64,000 nt of DNA from Geodermatophilus aquaeductus (GCF_900182545.1 NZ_FXTJ01000004.1:186001-250000); one strand, 5' to 3'; numbered from the stretch's first letter, positions 7,295 to 16,365 are shown. The notes: a model not told the origin generated them from the letters alone. Translations and numbers: made by a program.

Positions 7295-10147
7295 ATGTCC
7301 AGCCCCGCCGAGCGGTACGCGGCTGCCCGGCGGCGCAGCGCGCACCCGACCCTGGCCGACTTCACGTCCGACCTCGGGTTCTCCCTCGACCCGTTCCAGG
7401 TGGAGGCCTGCGAGGCGCTCGACGAGGGCGCCGGGGTGCTGGTGTGCGCGCCCACCGGGGCCGGCAAGACCGTCGTCGGCGAGTTCGCGGTGCACAAGGC
7501 GCTGGCCGAGGGCCGCAAGGCGTTCTACACGACGCCGATCAAGGCGCTGTCCAACCAGAAGTACAACGACCTCGTCGACCGCTACGGCGCCGACCGGGTC
7601 GGCCTGCTGACCGGCGACAACGCCGTCAACGGCGACGCCCCGGTGGTGGTGATGACCACCGAGGTGCTGCGCAACATGCTCTACGCGGAGTCCCCGGCCA
7701 TCGACGGTCTCGGTTACGTGGTCATGGACGAGGTGCACTACCTCGCCGACCGATTCCGCGGCGCCGTGTGGGAGGAGGTGATCATCCACCTGCCGGCGTC
7801 GGTGACCCTGGTGTCGCTGTCGGCCACGGTGAGCAACGCCGAGGAGTTCGCCGACTGGCTGGTCACCGTGCGCGGGCACACGCGGGTCGTCGTCAGCGAG
7901 GTGCGGCCGATCCCGCTGTGGCAGCACATGCTCGTCGGCAACCGGGTGTTCGACCTGTTCAGCCTGCGCCCCGCGGCGCACGCCGCCGAGCAGGGGGAGA
8001 CGCCGCGGACGCTGTCCACCCGCGACCGCGGCGCCAGCGTCGTCGACCCCGAGCTGGTGCGGTTCGTGCGCGAGTACGAGCGCCGGCTGGACACCTGGGG
8101 CGGAGGCGGCGGCGGGTCGCGGCGTGACCGGGACCGCGACTGGCACAAGCCCCGCTACCGCCCGCCGGCCCGCCCGGAGGTGGTCGAGCGGCTCGACCGC
8201 GCCGGGTTGCTGCCGGCGATCACCTTCATCTTCAGCCGCAACGGCTGCGACGCCGCCGTCGCCCAGTGCCTGCAGTCGGGCCTGCGGCTGACCGACGAGT
8301 CCGAGCGCGCCGAGATCGCCCGGATCGTCGACGAGCGCACCGGCGGCCTGCCCGACGAGGACCTGCACGTCCTCGGCTTCTGGGAGTGGCGCGAGGGGCT
8401 GCTCGCCGGGATCGCCGCCCACCACGCCGGCCTGGTCCCGGCGTTCAAGGAGACCGTCGAGGAGTGCTTCGTCCGCGGCCTGGTCAAGGCCGTGTTCGCC
8501 ACCGAGACCCTCGCGCTGGGCATCAACATGCCGGCGCGCACCGTGGTGCTCGAGCGGCTGGTCAAGTGGAACGGCGAGGCGCACGTCGACGTCACGCCGG
8601 GGGAGTACACGCAGCTCACCGGGCGCGCCGGGCGCCGCGGCATCGACGTCGAGGGGCACGCCGTCGTCGTCTGGGCGCCGGGCATGGACCCCTCCGTCGT
8701 CGCCGGGCTGGCCAGCACCCGCACCTATCCGCTGCGCTCGTCGTTCCGGCCCAGCTACAACATGGCCGTCAACCTGGTCGGCTCCTTCGGCCGCGCCCGC
8801 GCCCGGGAGCTGCTGGCCTCCTCCTTCGCCCAGTTCCAGGCCGACCGCTCGGTGGTGGGCCTGGCCCGGCAGGCGGCCCGCTCCGAGCGCGACGCGGAGA
8901 AGTTCGCCGCCGAGATGAGCAGCGAGGGCGGCGACGTGCTGGCCTACGCCCGGCTGCGGCGGGAGATCGCCGACCGGGAGAAGGAGCTGTCCCGCGACTC
9001 GCAGGCCAAGCGCCGCATCGAGGCCGCCGACGCGCTGGCCGCGCTGCGCCCCGGCGACGTCATCCGGGTGCCCTCGGGCCGCCGGCAGGGCCTGGCCGTC
9101 GTCCTCGACCCCGGCGTCACCGACCTGTCCGACCCGCGGCCGCTGGTGCTCACCGAGGACAAGTGGGCCGGGCGGCTGGGCAGCGTCGACTTCCCGACGC
9201 CGGTCACCGCGCTGGCCCGGGTCCGGGTGCCGAAGAACTTCAACCACCGCAGCCCGCACGCCCGCCGCGACCTCGCCTCCACGCTGCGCTCGGCACGGCT
9301 GGAGAACGACCTCGGCGCGCGGCGGGTGAAGAACCGCTCCGCGGCCGCCGACGACCCCGTGCTGCACGACCTGCGCCGCGCGGTGCGTCACCACCCGGTG
9401 CACGCGCTGCCCGACCGCGAGGAGCGGGTGCGCTTCGCCGAGCGGTACCTGCGCGCGGTCGCCGACGCCGAGGCCACCCACCGGAGGATGGCCGAGCGGA
9501 CCGGTTCGCTGACCCGGCAGTTCGACCGCATCTGCGACGTCCTGGAGGAGCTGGGCTACCTGGTGCCCGAGGTGGTGCCGCTGGTCCCGGCCGACACCGA
9601 GGAGCCCACCCCCGTCGACGACATCCCGCGGGTGACCGAGGAGGGACGGCGCCTGGCGCGGATCTGGTCGGAGGCCGACCTCCTGGTCGCCGAGTGCTTG
9701 CGCGCCGGGACGTGGCGCGGGCTGGGCCCGGCGGAGCTGGCCGCGGCGGTGTCGACGCTGGTGTTCGAGGCCCGCCGGGAGATGCCCGGCCAGCCCGCGG
9801 TCCCGGCCGGGAAGGTGGCCGGCGCGATCGCCGAGATGCGTGGCATCCGGGCCCGGCTGCAGGACGTCGAGCTCGACCGCGGCCTGCCGGCCACCCGTGA
9901 CCTCGACCTCGGCTTCGCCTGGGCGGCCTACCGGTGGGCCGACGGGCAGAGCCTCGACCGGGTGCTCGCCGGCGCCGAGCAGGCCGGCACCGAGCTCTCC
10001 GGCGGCGACTTCGTCCGCTGGGCGCGGCAGCTGGTCGACCTGCTCGACCAGCTGGCCAAGGTGGCCGACGAGACGGTGGCCGGGGTGGCCCGCGCCGCGG
10101 TCGGCCGGGTCCGGCGCGGCGTGGTCGCGGTCGCGGTCAGCGGCTGA
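7295..10147 (+). CDS. helY: HelY, Ski2-like DEVH-box RNA helicase
   Basis: 950 residues, the usual length for actinobacterial HelY. Motif I is APTGAGKT (residues 52-59), motif II MDEVH (about 145), motif III SATVSN, and motif [12 protein letters not shown], followed by the long C-terminal Ski2/Mtr4-type helical region. The family unwinds structured RNA and probably assists RNA turnover; the exact role in actinobacteria is not settled. A Gly/Arg-rich linker ([18 protein letters not shown]) separates the two RecA-like domains. The leaderless TAACGT box selects ATG 7295. It continues the tat-adjacent block known from mycobacteria. Confidence 0.92.
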   Translation: MSSPAERYAAARRRSAHPTLADFTSDLGFSLDPFQVEACEALDEGAGVLVCAPTGAGKTVVGEFAVHKALAEGRKAFYTTPIKALSNQKYNDLVDRYGADRVGLLTGDNAVNGDAPVVVMTTEVLRNMLYAESPAIDGLGYVVMDEVHYLADRFRGAVWEEVIIHLPASVTLVSLSATVSNAEEFADWLVTVRGHTRVVVSEVRPIPLWQHMLVGNRVFDLFSLRPAAHAAEQGETPRTLSTRDRGASVVDPELVRFVREYERRLDTWGGGGGGSRRDRDRDWHKPRYRPPARPEVVERLDRAGLLPAITFIFSRNGCDAAVAQCLQSGLRLTDESERAEIARIVDERTGGLPDEDLHVLGFWEWREGLLAGIAAHHAGLVPAFKETVEECFVRGLVKAVFATETLALGINMPARTVVLERLVKWNGEAHVDVTPGEYTQLTGRAGRRGIDVEGHAVVVWAPGMDPSVVAGLASTRTYPLRSSFRPSYNMAVNLVGSFGRARARELLASSFAQFQADRSVVGLARQAARSERDAEKFAAEMSSEGGDVLAYARLRREIADREKELSRDSQAKRRIEAADALAALRPGDVIRVPSGRRQGLAVVLDPGVTDLSDPRPLVLTEDKWAGRLGSVDFPTPVTALARVRVPKNFNHRSPHARRDLASTLRSARLENDLGARRVKNRSAAADDPVLHDLRRAVRHHPVHALPDREERVRFAERYLRAVADAEATHRRMAERTGSLTRQFDRICDVLEELGYLVPEVVPLVPADTEEPTPVDDIPRVTEEGRRLARIWSEADLLVAECLRAGTWRGLGPAELAAAVSTLVFEARREMPGQPAVPAGKVAGAIAEMRGIRARLQDVELDRGLPATRDLDLGFAWAAYRWADGQSLDRVLAGAEQAGTELSGGDFVRWARQLVDLLDQLAKVADETVAGVARAAVGRVRRGVVAVAVSG

Positions 10148-10234
10148 CCCGGCCGGGGGAACGGCTCCCGACGCGGAGGGCGACCACGGCGCGCACGGGC
10201 TGCCGGAGGCCTCCGGTGGTGCACAATCCCCCCG

Positions 10235-10259
10235 CTCCCGGGACGCGGTGTCCCGGGAG
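10235..10259. terminator. hairpin between helY and the next gene
   Basis: CTCCCGGGAC pairs perfectly with GTCCCGGGAG around a five-base loop. There is no T tract, as is usual in this GC range. It could end helY transcription or fold in the leader of the following gene, which starts 38 bases later. Confidence 0.5.
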
Positions 10260-10296
10260 GACCCGTCCGGGTCGAACGGAACGAGCAGGAGCGACG

Positions 10297-10935
10297 ATGA
10301 CCAACCCACCGCAGGGTGGCCAGCCGGGGCAGTACGGGCAGCCGGGCCAGTTCGGCCAGCAGCCCGGCCAGTACGGGCAGCCGGGGCAGTACGGCCAGCC
10401 GGGTGGTGGGCAGTACGGGCAGCCGGGCCAGTTCGGCCAGCAGCCCGGCGGGTACGGCCAGCCGGGCCAGCAGCCGGGCCAGTACGGCCAGCCCGGCTAC
10501 GGCCAGCAGCCGGGCCAGTTCGGGCAGCCGGGGCAGTACGGGCAGCAGCCCGGCCAGTACGGCCAGCCCGGGTACGGCCAGCAGCCGGGGCCCTACGGCC
10601 AGCCCTACGGCCAGCAGCCGCCCAAGAAGTCGCGCACGGGGCTGGTCATCGGCCTGGTGGCGCTGGCCGTCGTCGTGATCGCCGCGGCGATCATCCTGCC
10701 GATCGTGCTGGGCAAGGACGTCCTGGACCAGGCGCGGGCCGAGGACGACATCGCCACCCAGTTCGAGGAGACCTTCGGCGTGTCCGTCGACGTGACCTGC
10801 GACGACGAGATGGTCGTGGAGAACGGCGCCACCTACGAGTGCACCGGCACGACCGGCGACGGCGAGGACGTGACCCTGCAGGTCGCGATCACCGACGCCG
10901 ACGCGGCGGCCTACACCTGGGAGGTCGCCTCCTAG
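10297..10935 (+). CDS. membrane-anchored DUF4333 protein with Gln/Gly/Tyr repeats
   Basis: 212 residues in three parts. Residues about 5-107 are a low-complexity cytosolic region built from GQYGQPGQ and GQFGQQPGQ units, a composition like that of phase-separating or prion-like proteins. Then comes one membrane helix (residues about 114-136) and a C-terminal domain with two cysteines ([21 protein letters not shown]) typical of DUF4333, presumably outside the membrane. A good AGGAG site precedes the ATG. Function unknown. DUF4333 proteins often carry Pro/Gln-rich cytosolic tails in actinobacteria. Confidence 0.8.
   Translation: MTNPPQGGQPGQYGQPGQFGQQPGQYGQPGQYGQPGGGQYGQPGQFGQQPGGYGQPGQQPGQYGQPGYGQQPGQFGQPGQYGQQPGQYGQPGYGQQPGPYGQPYGQQPPKKSRTGLVIGLVALAVVVIAAAIILPIVLGKDVLDQARAEDDIATQFEETFGVSVDVTCDDEMVVENGATYECTGTTGDGEDVTLQVAITDADAAAYTWEVAS
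10312..10620 (+). repeat. degenerate GQYGQPGQ-coding repeat
   Basis: Short DNA units resembling cagccgggccagtacggg repeat irregularly through the 5' third of the DUF4333 gene. They encode alternating Gln-Pro-Gly-Gln and Tyr/Phe-Gly blocks and are likely to vary in copy number between strains. Confidence 0.75.
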
Positions 10936-10968
10936 CGGGGCGTCCCCGAGGACGGGGCCGGCCGGCGC

Positions 10969-11895
10969 TCACCCCAGCGCGTCGGCCGGCCACCCGAGGG
11001 CCGCGCCCAGCCGGCCCAGCGACGACCGCAGCCCGTGCGCGTCGGCCAGCGCGGCCAGCGCGTCGGCGTCGGCCGGGCGGCGGGGCAGCGCCCCCTCGAC
11101 CGCCGGCATGTCGATGTCGCGCGCCACGGCGACGACCACGGGCGCGGCGTCGAGGTACTCCCCGCCGGCGTGCAGCCGCTTGAGCACCGCCGCGGTCAGC
11201 GGCGCCTTCGGCACCACGGTGCGGGCCGCGGCCGCGCGGATGCCGGCCAGGTCGCCGAACTCCGTGATCAGCGCCGCCGCCGTCTTCGCGCCGATGCCGG
11301 CGACGCCGGGCAGGCCGTCGCTGGGGTCGCCGCGCAGCACCGCGAAGTCGGCGTAGGACCGCCCGGGGATCCCGTACTTCGCCGCCACCGCCGCCTCGTC
11401 GACCACCTCGATGTCGGCGATGCCCCGGTTGGTGTAGAGCACCCGCACGCCGCGGGCGTCGTCGACGAGCTGGAAGAGGTCCCGGTCCCCGGTGACGACG
11501 TCGACCGGCCCGCGCGCCCGGGTGGCCAGCGTGCCGATGACGTCGTCGGCCTCGAAGCCCGGCGCCCCGACCCGCGTGATCCCGGCCGCGGCCAGCACGT
11601 CGACGAGCACCGGCACCTGCGGCCCCAGCTCGTCGGGCGTCTCCTCCCCGCCATCGGGGGAGAGCCGGTGCGCCTTGTACGACGGCAGCGCCTCGACGCG
11701 GAAGGCCGGGCGCCAGTCGTCGTCCCAGCAGGCCACCAGCCGGTCGGGGGAGTGGGCGGTGAGCAGCCGGGCGGTCATGTCGAGGAACCCGCGGACGGCG
11801 TTCACCGGCCGGCCGTCGGGCGAGGTCACGCTGGTCGGGACGCCGTAGAAGGCCCGGAAGTAGAGGCTCGCGGCGTCGAGCAGCATCGTCGTCAC
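10969..11895 (-). CDS. 5'-3' exonuclease (FEN/Pol I N-terminal nuclease-like)
   Basis: 308 residues, matching a stand-alone Pol I-type 5' nuclease such as M. tuberculosis Rv2090. Visible metal-binding acidic motifs include MLLDAASLYFRAF near the start, GFEADDVIGTLA and VVTGDRDLFQLV, followed by the helix-hairpin-helix SDGLPGVAGIGAKTAAALI that grips DNA. The enzyme should cleave 5' flaps or degrade DNA 5' to 3' during repair and Okazaki fragment processing. The GTG start at 11895 lies eight bases after TACCGT on the minus strand, a leaderless arrangement; the longer reading frame to 11970 is not needed. Convergent with the DUF4333 gene. Confidence 0.9.
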   Translation of the reverse strand: MTTMLLDAASLYFRAFYGVPTSVTSPDGRPVNAVRGFLDMTARLLTAHSPDRLVACWDDDWRPAFRVEALPSYKAHRLSPDGGEETPDELGPQVPVLVDVLAAAGITRVGAPGFEADDVIGTLATRARGPVDVVTGDRDLFQLVDDARGVRVLYTNRGIADIEVVDEAAVAAKYGIPGRSYADFAVLRGDPSDGLPGVAGIGAKTAAALITEFGDLAGIRAAAARTVVPKAPLTAAVLKRLHAGGEYLDAAPVVVAVARDIDMPAVEGALPRRPADADALAALADAHGLRSSLGRLGAALGWPADALG

Positions 11896-11963
11896 GGGCG
11901 GGGACGGTAACGGTCCGGGAAACCCCGGCGGGAGCGGTCGGTCCCCGGGGTTAGTGTCCCGGG

Positions 11964-13103
11964 GTGGCAAGCAGCACGGGGGCCCTCGTCAGCATCGACC
12001 GCGTGCACGCCGCGCGCAGCGTCGCCGCCGAGCTCGGCGTCGACGTCCTGGTCCTCACACCGGGTTCGGACCTGCGCTACCTGTGCGGCTACGACGCCCA
12101 CGCGATGGAGCGGCTGACCGCACTCGTGGTGCCCCGGGCCGGGGAGCCGCTGCTCGTCGTCCCGCGGCTCGAGGCGCCGATGGTCGACGCGAGCCCGGCC
12201 GGCTCGCTCGGGCTGGAGTTGCTCGCCTGGGACGAGACCGACGACGCCTTCGCCGTCCTGGCGCGGGAGGTGACCGCCCGGCTGGGCGGCGCGCCGACGC
12301 GGGTCGCGGTGGGGGCGCGCACCTGGGCCGAGCACGCGCTCGGCGTGCACCGGGCGCTGCCGGGGTCGGCGCTGGAGCTGGCCACCCCGGTGCTCGACCG
12401 GCTGCGGATGGTCAAGACGCCGGCCGAGGTGGAGGAGCTCGCCCTCGCCGGTGCCGCCATCGACCGGGTGCACGCCCGGATGGGGGAGTGGCTGCGCGTG
12501 GGCCGCACCGAGGCGGAGGTGGGCGCCGACATCGCCGCGGCCATCCTCGCCGAGGGGCACGTGGGCGTGGACTTCACCATCGTCGGGTCCGGCCCCAACG
12601 GCGCCAGCCCGCACCACGAGCTCTCCGGCCGGGTGGTGGAGGCCGGCGACCTCGTCGTCGTCGACATCGGCGGGGAGACGGCCACCGGCTACCGCTCCGA
12701 CTGCACCCGCACCTACGTCGTCGGCGGCGAGCCCGACGCCGAGGTGGCCGAGTGGTACGCGGTCCTGCAGGACGCGCAGGAGGCCGCCGTCGCCGCCGTC
12801 CGCCCCGGGGTGAGCGCCGAGGAGGTCGACGCCGTCGCCCGCGACCGGATCACCGCCGCCGGGTGGGGCGGGCACTTCATCCACCGCACCGGCCACGGCA
12901 TCGGCCTCGACACCCACGAGGCGCCCTACATCGTCGCGGGCAACACCCTGCCCCTGGAGCCGGGCATGGCCTTCTCCGTGGAGCCGGGCATCTACCTCGC
13001 CGGGCGCTGCGGCGCGCGCATCGAGGACATCGTGGTCTGCACCGACGACGGCGTCCGCACGCTGAACGAGGGTCCCCGTGAGCTCGTCGTCCTCCCCGGC
13101 TGA
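11964..13103 (+). CDS. M24 family Xaa-Pro dipeptidase/aminopeptidase (PepE-like)
   Basis: 379 residues. An N-terminal creatinase-like domain precedes the pita-bread catalytic domain. The five metal ligands of M24 enzymes can be placed: the Asp of VVVDIGG, the Asp of RSDCTRTYV, the His of RTGHGIGL, and the two Glu of SVEPGIY and RIEDIVV. It should release the N-terminal residue before proline from small peptides in the cytosol. Its GTG lies six bases after TAGTGT, so it is probably leaderless. Rv2089c (pepE) has the same neighbour, the exonuclease, in M. tuberculosis. The 3' end overlaps the Lrp gene by 26 bp. Confidence 0.9.
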   Translation: MASSTGALVSIDRVHAARSVAAELGVDVLVLTPGSDLRYLCGYDAHAMERLTALVVPRAGEPLLVVPRLEAPMVDASPAGSLGLELLAWDETDDAFAVLAREVTARLGGAPTRVAVGARTWAEHALGVHRALPGSALELATPVLDRLRMVKTPAEVEELALAGAAIDRVHARMGEWLRVGRTEAEVGADIAAAILAEGHVGVDFTIVGSGPNGASPHHELSGRVVEAGDLVVVDIGGETATGYRSDCTRTYVVGGEPDAEVAEWYAVLQDAQEAAVAAVRPGVSAEEVDAVARDRITAAGWGGHFIHRTGHGIGLDTHEAPYIVAGNTLPLEPGMAFSVEPGIYLAGRCGARIEDIVVCTDDGVRTLNEGPRELVVLPG

Positions 13104-13545
13104 GCACACCGCCGACGTCGACCGGGCGCTGCTGGCCGCCCTGGCGCGGGACGGGCGGGCCAGCTACACCGAGCTCGCCGAGCGGGTGGGCCTGTCGGTG
13201 TCGGCGGTGCACCAGCGGGTGCGCCGACTCGAGCAGCGCGGCCTGATCACCGGCTACCGGGCGACGATCGACGCCCGCCAGGTGGGCGCGGGGCTGACGG
13301 CGTTCGTGTCGATCACCCCGCTGGACCAGGCACAGGCCGACGACGCCCCCGCCAAGCTCACGCACCTCGACGCCATCGAGGCCTGCTACTCGGTGGCCGG
13401 GGTGGAGAGCTACCTGCTCAAGGTGCGGGTGGCCTCGCCGGAGGCGCTCGAGGCGCTGCTGCGCGAGATCCGCACCACCGCCAACGTGGCCACCCGCACC
13501 ACCGTCGTCCTCTCGACCTTCTACGAGGACCGTCCACCCGTGTGA
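13078..13545 (+). CDS. Lrp/AsnC family transcriptional regulator
   Basis: 155 residues: N-terminal winged helix-turn-helix (LLAALARDGRASYTELAERVGLSVSAV, given in part) and a C-terminal RAM/ACT-like ligand domain (YSVAGVESYLLKVRV). Family members bind amino acids and control amino-acid metabolism. The GTG start lies inside the 3' end of the M24 peptidase gene, so the two are co-translated. A peptidase coupled to an amino-acid sensor makes physiological sense, but the ligand is unknown. Confidence 0.88.
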   Translation: MSSSSSPAEHTADVDRALLAALARDGRASYTELAERVGLSVSAVHQRVRRLEQRGLITGYRATIDARQVGAGLTAFVSITPLDQAQADDAPAKLTHLDAIEACYSVAGVESYLLKVRVASPEALEALLREIRTTANVATRTTVVLSTFYEDRPPV

Positions 13546-13573
13546 GCCGCGCCCGGCCCGGCAGAGTGGTGCG

Positions 13574-14494
13574 GTGACCGCCTGGGCCGCCGCAGCGTCC
13601 GCGTCCGCCCAGGACCTGCCCCGCGGGGCGGGCGAGCACCTGCCCGGCACGGTGCTGGCCCTGGTGGCGGCGCTGCTCTTCGGTCTCGGCTCGGTCCTCC
13701 AGCACGAGGCGGCCGCCCGCGCGGCCGCCGGCGGGCGGCTGCGGATGCGGACGCTGGTGCGCCAGCGCACCTGGCTGCTGGGGCAGGTGGCCACCACGAC
13801 CGGCACCGGGGCGCAGGTGGCCGCGCTCGCGCTGGCGCCGGTGGCCCTCGTGCAGCCGCTGCTCGCCGGCGCGCTGGTCGCCGCGCTCGGGGTGCGCGCC
13901 GTCCGTGCGCGGCAGCTGCCGAGCCGAACGGAGTGGGCCGGGGCCGTGCTGACGGTGGGCGGGCTCGTCGTCTTCGTGGTGGCCGCCCGCCCGGGCCGGG
14001 GGATGCCCGACGGGCCGCCGTCCGGCTGGGCTCCCGTGGTCGCCGTCGCGCTGGTCGTGCTCGCGGTGGCGGCCACGGCGCGGCTCGGCACGGGCCCCGG
14101 TCCCGCCCTGGCCTGCGGCGTCACCGGGGGCCTGGCCGCCGGCGTGGCCGCGGTGCTGGTCTCGGCGGCACTCACCGGGCTGGAGACCGCGGGCGTGACC
14201 GGCACGCTGGTCCGTCCCGCGCTCTGGGGCGCGGTGGTGGCCTCCGTGGCGTCCCAGGTGGGCGCCCAGCAGGCCTACGGGCGCGGCTCGCTCAACTGGT
14301 CGCTGCCCGCGCTCGTGGTGTTCGACCCGCTCACCGCCGTGCCGGCAGCCCGGCTGCTGCTCGACGAGCACCTGGAGCCCGGGCGGGCGGGGGTGTGGGG
14401 CTGCGCCGCGCTCGTCGCCGTGGTCGGCGTCGTCCTGCTCACCCGCAGCGGCGGGCAGGCGCCGGAGCCGGCGGGGACCGCGGTCCGCGGCTGA
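13574..14494 (+). CDS. DMT-type multi-pass transporter
   Basis: 306 residues with about nine to ten hydrophobic segments, an internal duplicated appearance, and the drug/metabolite transporter-like segment VALVQPLLAGALVAALGVRAV followed later by LLLDEHLEPGRAGVWG. Closest in style to the actinobacterial DMT/NIPA-like proteins annotated as integral membrane transporters. GTG start 28 bases after the Lrp gene, so possibly in one operon with it and maybe regulated with an amino-acid exporter role; that is inference. Substrate not determinable. Confidence 0.7.
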   Translation: MTAWAAAASASAQDLPRGAGEHLPGTVLALVAALLFGLGSVLQHEAAARAAAGGRLRMRTLVRQRTWLLGQVATTTGTGAQVAALALAPVALVQPLLAGALVAALGVRAVRARQLPSRTEWAGAVLTVGGLVVFVVAARPGRGMPDGPPSGWAPVVAVALVVLAVAATARLGTGPGPALACGVTGGLAAGVAAVLVSAALTGLETAGVTGTLVRPALWGAVVASVASQVGAQQAYGRGSLNWSLPALVVFDPLTAVPAARLLLDEHLEPGRAGVWGCAALVAVVGVVLLTRSGGQAPEPAGTAVRG

Positions 14495-14528
14495 CCTGCG
14501 CCCGGTCCTCGTCCCGCGGACCACATGA

Positions 14529-14543
14529 CCGTTATCCCCAACT
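14529..14543 (-). repeat. polar 15-bp motif, copy 2 (21.7 kb left of dif)
   Basis: Exact CCGTTATCCCCAACT on the plus strand in the gap between the DMT gene and the radical SAM gene. It is followed after two bases by GCGCCGAACG, also found after copy 1. It lies 74 bases ahead of the SOS box. Confidence 0.8.
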
Positions 14544-14616
14544 ACGCGCCGAACGCACTCGGTGGGCACGTCAGAAGTGGGGAAGAGCAGCAACGGCGGT
14601 GCGACTGGACACGGCG

Positions 14617-14632
14617 TCGAACACGTGTTCGC
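14617..14632. promoter_or_regulatory. LexA SOS box of the radical SAM gene
   Basis: TCGAACACGTGTTCGC matches the mycobacterial/Gram-positive LexA operator TCGAAC-N4-GTTCGA at 11 of 12 specified bases and its inner 14 bp are a perfect palindrome. It ends nine bases before the ATG, so LexA bound here would cover the start region of a leaderless or nearly leaderless mRNA. It predicts induction by DNA damage. Confidence 0.85.
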
Positions 14633-14641
14633 ATCAGCAGC

Positions 14642-16225
14642 ATGAGGTGGGACGCCCAGCGGCTCGACGCCGACGACGAGTCGCTGCTGCCGGGCATGCC
14701 GAGCCTGCGCGGGCTGCTGCGCAGCGTCGAGGTGCCCGAGTTCCCCGGTGTGACGATGCACGAGGTGCTGTGCCGGTCGGCGCTCAACCCGGTGCCCGAG
14801 GGCTCCCGGATGCCGTTCTCGCACACGATCAACCCCTATCGGGGTTGCCTCCACCAGTGCGTGTACTGCGTAGCCGGTGACACACGGATCCTCATGGCCG
14901 ACGGCAGCCAGCGGCCGATCTCGGACCTCCGGGTGGGGGACCGCATCGTCGGCACGGAGCGCCGTGGCACCTACCGGCACTACGTGCCGACCGAGGTCCT
15001 GGCCCACTGGGGCACCGTCAAGCCCGCCCACCGCGTCACCCTGGCCGACGGCACGGAGCTCGTCGCCAGTGGCGACCACCGGTTCCTCGCCACGGGCGGA
15101 TGGGCGTACGTCACGCCGTCCCCGGCCGGCCCCTCCCTGACGACCGGTGACCGATTGCTCGGATGCGGACAGTCGGGGGCGGTCCCGGTCGTGGGCGCCG
15201 CCGTCACGGGCGATGCGGCTCTCGAGGTCGCCGACCTGCAGGCGCTCGGTCTCGAGATGCCGATGTTCGACATCACCACCGGGACCGGTGACTTCGTGGC
15301 CAACGGGGTCATCAGCCACAACTGCTTCGCTCGCTCGACGCACGAGTGGCTCGACCTGGACGCCGGTCGGGACTTCGACACGCAGATCGTCGTGAAGACC
15401 AATCTCGTCGAGGTGCTGCGCCGCGAGCTGGCCAGGCCGTCGGCGAAGCGCCGGCACGTGGCGCTGGGCACGAACACCGATCCCTACCAGCGCGCCGAGG
15501 GGCGCTACCGGCTGATGCCCGGGGTCATCCGGGCGTTGGCCGACTCCGGGACGCCGTTCTCCATCCTCACCAAGGGCACGCTGGCCCGCCGCGACCTCCC
15601 GCTGCTCGCCGACGCCGCGCGGGACGTCCCGGTCGGCTTCGGCGTCTCCCTGGCCATCTGGGACGACGACCTGCACGCGAGCCTCGAGCCGGGCGTGCCC
15701 TCGCCTCGCGCCCGGCTGGACCTGGTGCGCGCGGTCACCGACGCCGGCCTGCCCTGCGGTGTCTTCCTCGCCCCGGTGCTGCCGGGCCTCACCGACCGGC
15801 AGTCCGACCTCGACGCGGCGCTCGGGGCGATCGCCGAGGCCGGCGCCACCGGCGTCACCGTGGTGCCGCTGCACCTGCGCCCCGGCGCCCGGGAGTGGTT
15901 CTCCGCCTGGCTGGCCCGCGAGCACCCCTCCCTCGTCGGGCGCTACCGGCAGCTCTACCGCGGGGGTGCCTACGTGCCGGCGGAGTACCGGGCGTGGCTC
16001 GCCGAGCGGGTCACGCCGCTGCTGCGCCGGCACGGGCTCGACGGCCGCTCCGGGGGAGCGGCACGGGGTGCCGAGGCGCCCTCGGGCGTCCCCGGCGACG
16101 ACGAGGCGGCCTTCCCGGCCGGCAGCCTGCCGCCGGCCCGCGACGCCGCCACCGACCGCCCGCGGGGAGCCCGGTCGCGGAGGGCCCGGGCCGACGACGT
16201 CCCCGGCCAGCTCGCCCTCGTCTGA
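14642..16225 (+). CDS. radical SAM protein (Rv2578c/SplB-like) interrupted by a mini-intein
   Basis: 527 residues as translated; 375 after splicing. The extein begins MRWDAQRLDADDESLLPG and resembles M. tuberculosis Rv2578c, a radical SAM protein related to spore photoproduct lyase. The cluster motif reads CLHQCVY, then the intein, then C-FARSTHEWLDLD, so the third iron-sulfur cysteine is the first residue of the C-extein and the enzyme cannot build its 4Fe-4S cluster until splicing occurs. Later motifs LGTNTDPYQRAEGRYRLMPG and FSILTKGT are conserved in the family. No good ribosome site precedes ATG 14642; the longer frame from 14525 would cross the SOS box and is rejected. The SOS box suggests a DNA-damage role. 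Confidence 0.9.
   Translation: MRWDAQRLDADDESLLPGMPSLRGLLRSVEVPEFPGVTMHEVLCRSALNPVPEGSRMPFSHTINPYRGCLHQCVYCVAGDTRILMADGSQRPISDLRVGDRIVGTERRGTYRHYVPTEVLAHWGTVKPAHRVTLADGTELVASGDHRFLATGGWAYVTPSPAGPSLTTGDRLLGCGQSGAVPVVGAAVTGDAALEVADLQALGLEMPMFDITTGTGDFVANGVISHNCFARSTHEWLDLDAGRDFDTQIVVKTNLVEVLRRELARPSAKRRHVALGTNTDPYQRAEGRYRLMPGVIRALADSGTPFSILTKGTLARRDLPLLADAARDVPVGFGVSLAIWDDDLHASLEPGVPSPRARLDLVRAVTDAGLPCGVFLAPVLPGLTDRQSDLDAALGAIAEAGATGVTVVPLHLRPGAREWFSAWLAREHPSLVGRYRQLYRGGAYVPAEYRAWLAERVTPLLRRHGLDGRSGGAARGAEAPSGVPGDDEAAFPAGSLPPARDAATDRPRGARSRRARADDVPGQLALV
14867..15322 (+). other. in-frame mini-intein (152 residues)
   Basis: Residues 76-227 of the radical SAM product. Block A is CVAGDTRILMADGS with the nucleophile Cys1; block B is ELVASGDHRFLATGGW with the conserved His (Ser replaces the usual Thr in TxxH); block F is MFDITTGTGDFVANG; block G ends ISHN, giving the terminal His-Asn pair, and the next residue is the Cys+1 nucleophile. 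All residues needed for standard class 1 splicing are present. At 152 residues there is no room for a LAGLIDADG homing endonuclease, so this is a mini-intein that can no longer home by itself. Confidence 0.93.
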
Positions 16226-16234
16226 GGCCCCGGA

Positions 16235-16263
16235 AATGGTCAGGGAAGGCTGTCCTGACCATT
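16235..16263. terminator. hairpin after the radical SAM gene, overlapping DtxR-like box 1
   Basis: AATGGTCAGG pairs perfectly with CCTGACCATT around a nine-base loop, ten bases after the stop. It can act as a terminator. The same bases contain the first of three DtxR/IdeR-like boxes, so the palindrome may also be a protein site. Confidence 0.5.
16241..16258 (+). promoter_or_regulatory. DtxR/IdeR-like box 1
   Basis: CAGGGAAGGCTGTCCTGA. Aligned to the IdeR/DtxR iron box (TTAGGTTAGGCTAACCTAA) I count 13 of 19 matches, with the AGG, AGGCT and CCT blocks kept. First of three related copies upstream of the DUF1540 gene. Confidence 0.5.
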
Positions 16264-16292
16264 GCGGACCGCAACCGAAATGGCCGCCCAGG

Positions 16293-16310
16293 CGAGGGTA
16301 GCCTTCCCTG
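16293..16310 (-). promoter_or_regulatory. DtxR/IdeR-like box 2
   Basis: On the minus strand CAGGGAAGGCTACCCTCG, 13 of 19 against the iron box and nearly identical to box 1 over its first 11 bases. Opposite orientation to boxes 1 and 3. Confidence 0.55.
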
Positions 16311-16347
16311 AAACGAGACGCCATCGGGCCGCTGACCTGTTGTTGCG

Positions 16348-16365
16348 CAGGCAAGGCTACCCTCA
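16348..16365 (+). promoter_or_regulatory. DtxR/IdeR-like box 3
   Basis: CAGGCAAGGCTACCCTCA, 13 of 19 against the iron box, lying about 105 bases before the DUF1540 start, where a promoter would be expected. Three copies in 125 bases argue for a real metal-responsive operator. Confidence 0.55.

Noticed and set aside
7169-10309. 1046-codon minus-strand frame opposite helY
   Set aside because: HelY is unmistakable on the other strand; the antisense frame is a product of high third-position GC.
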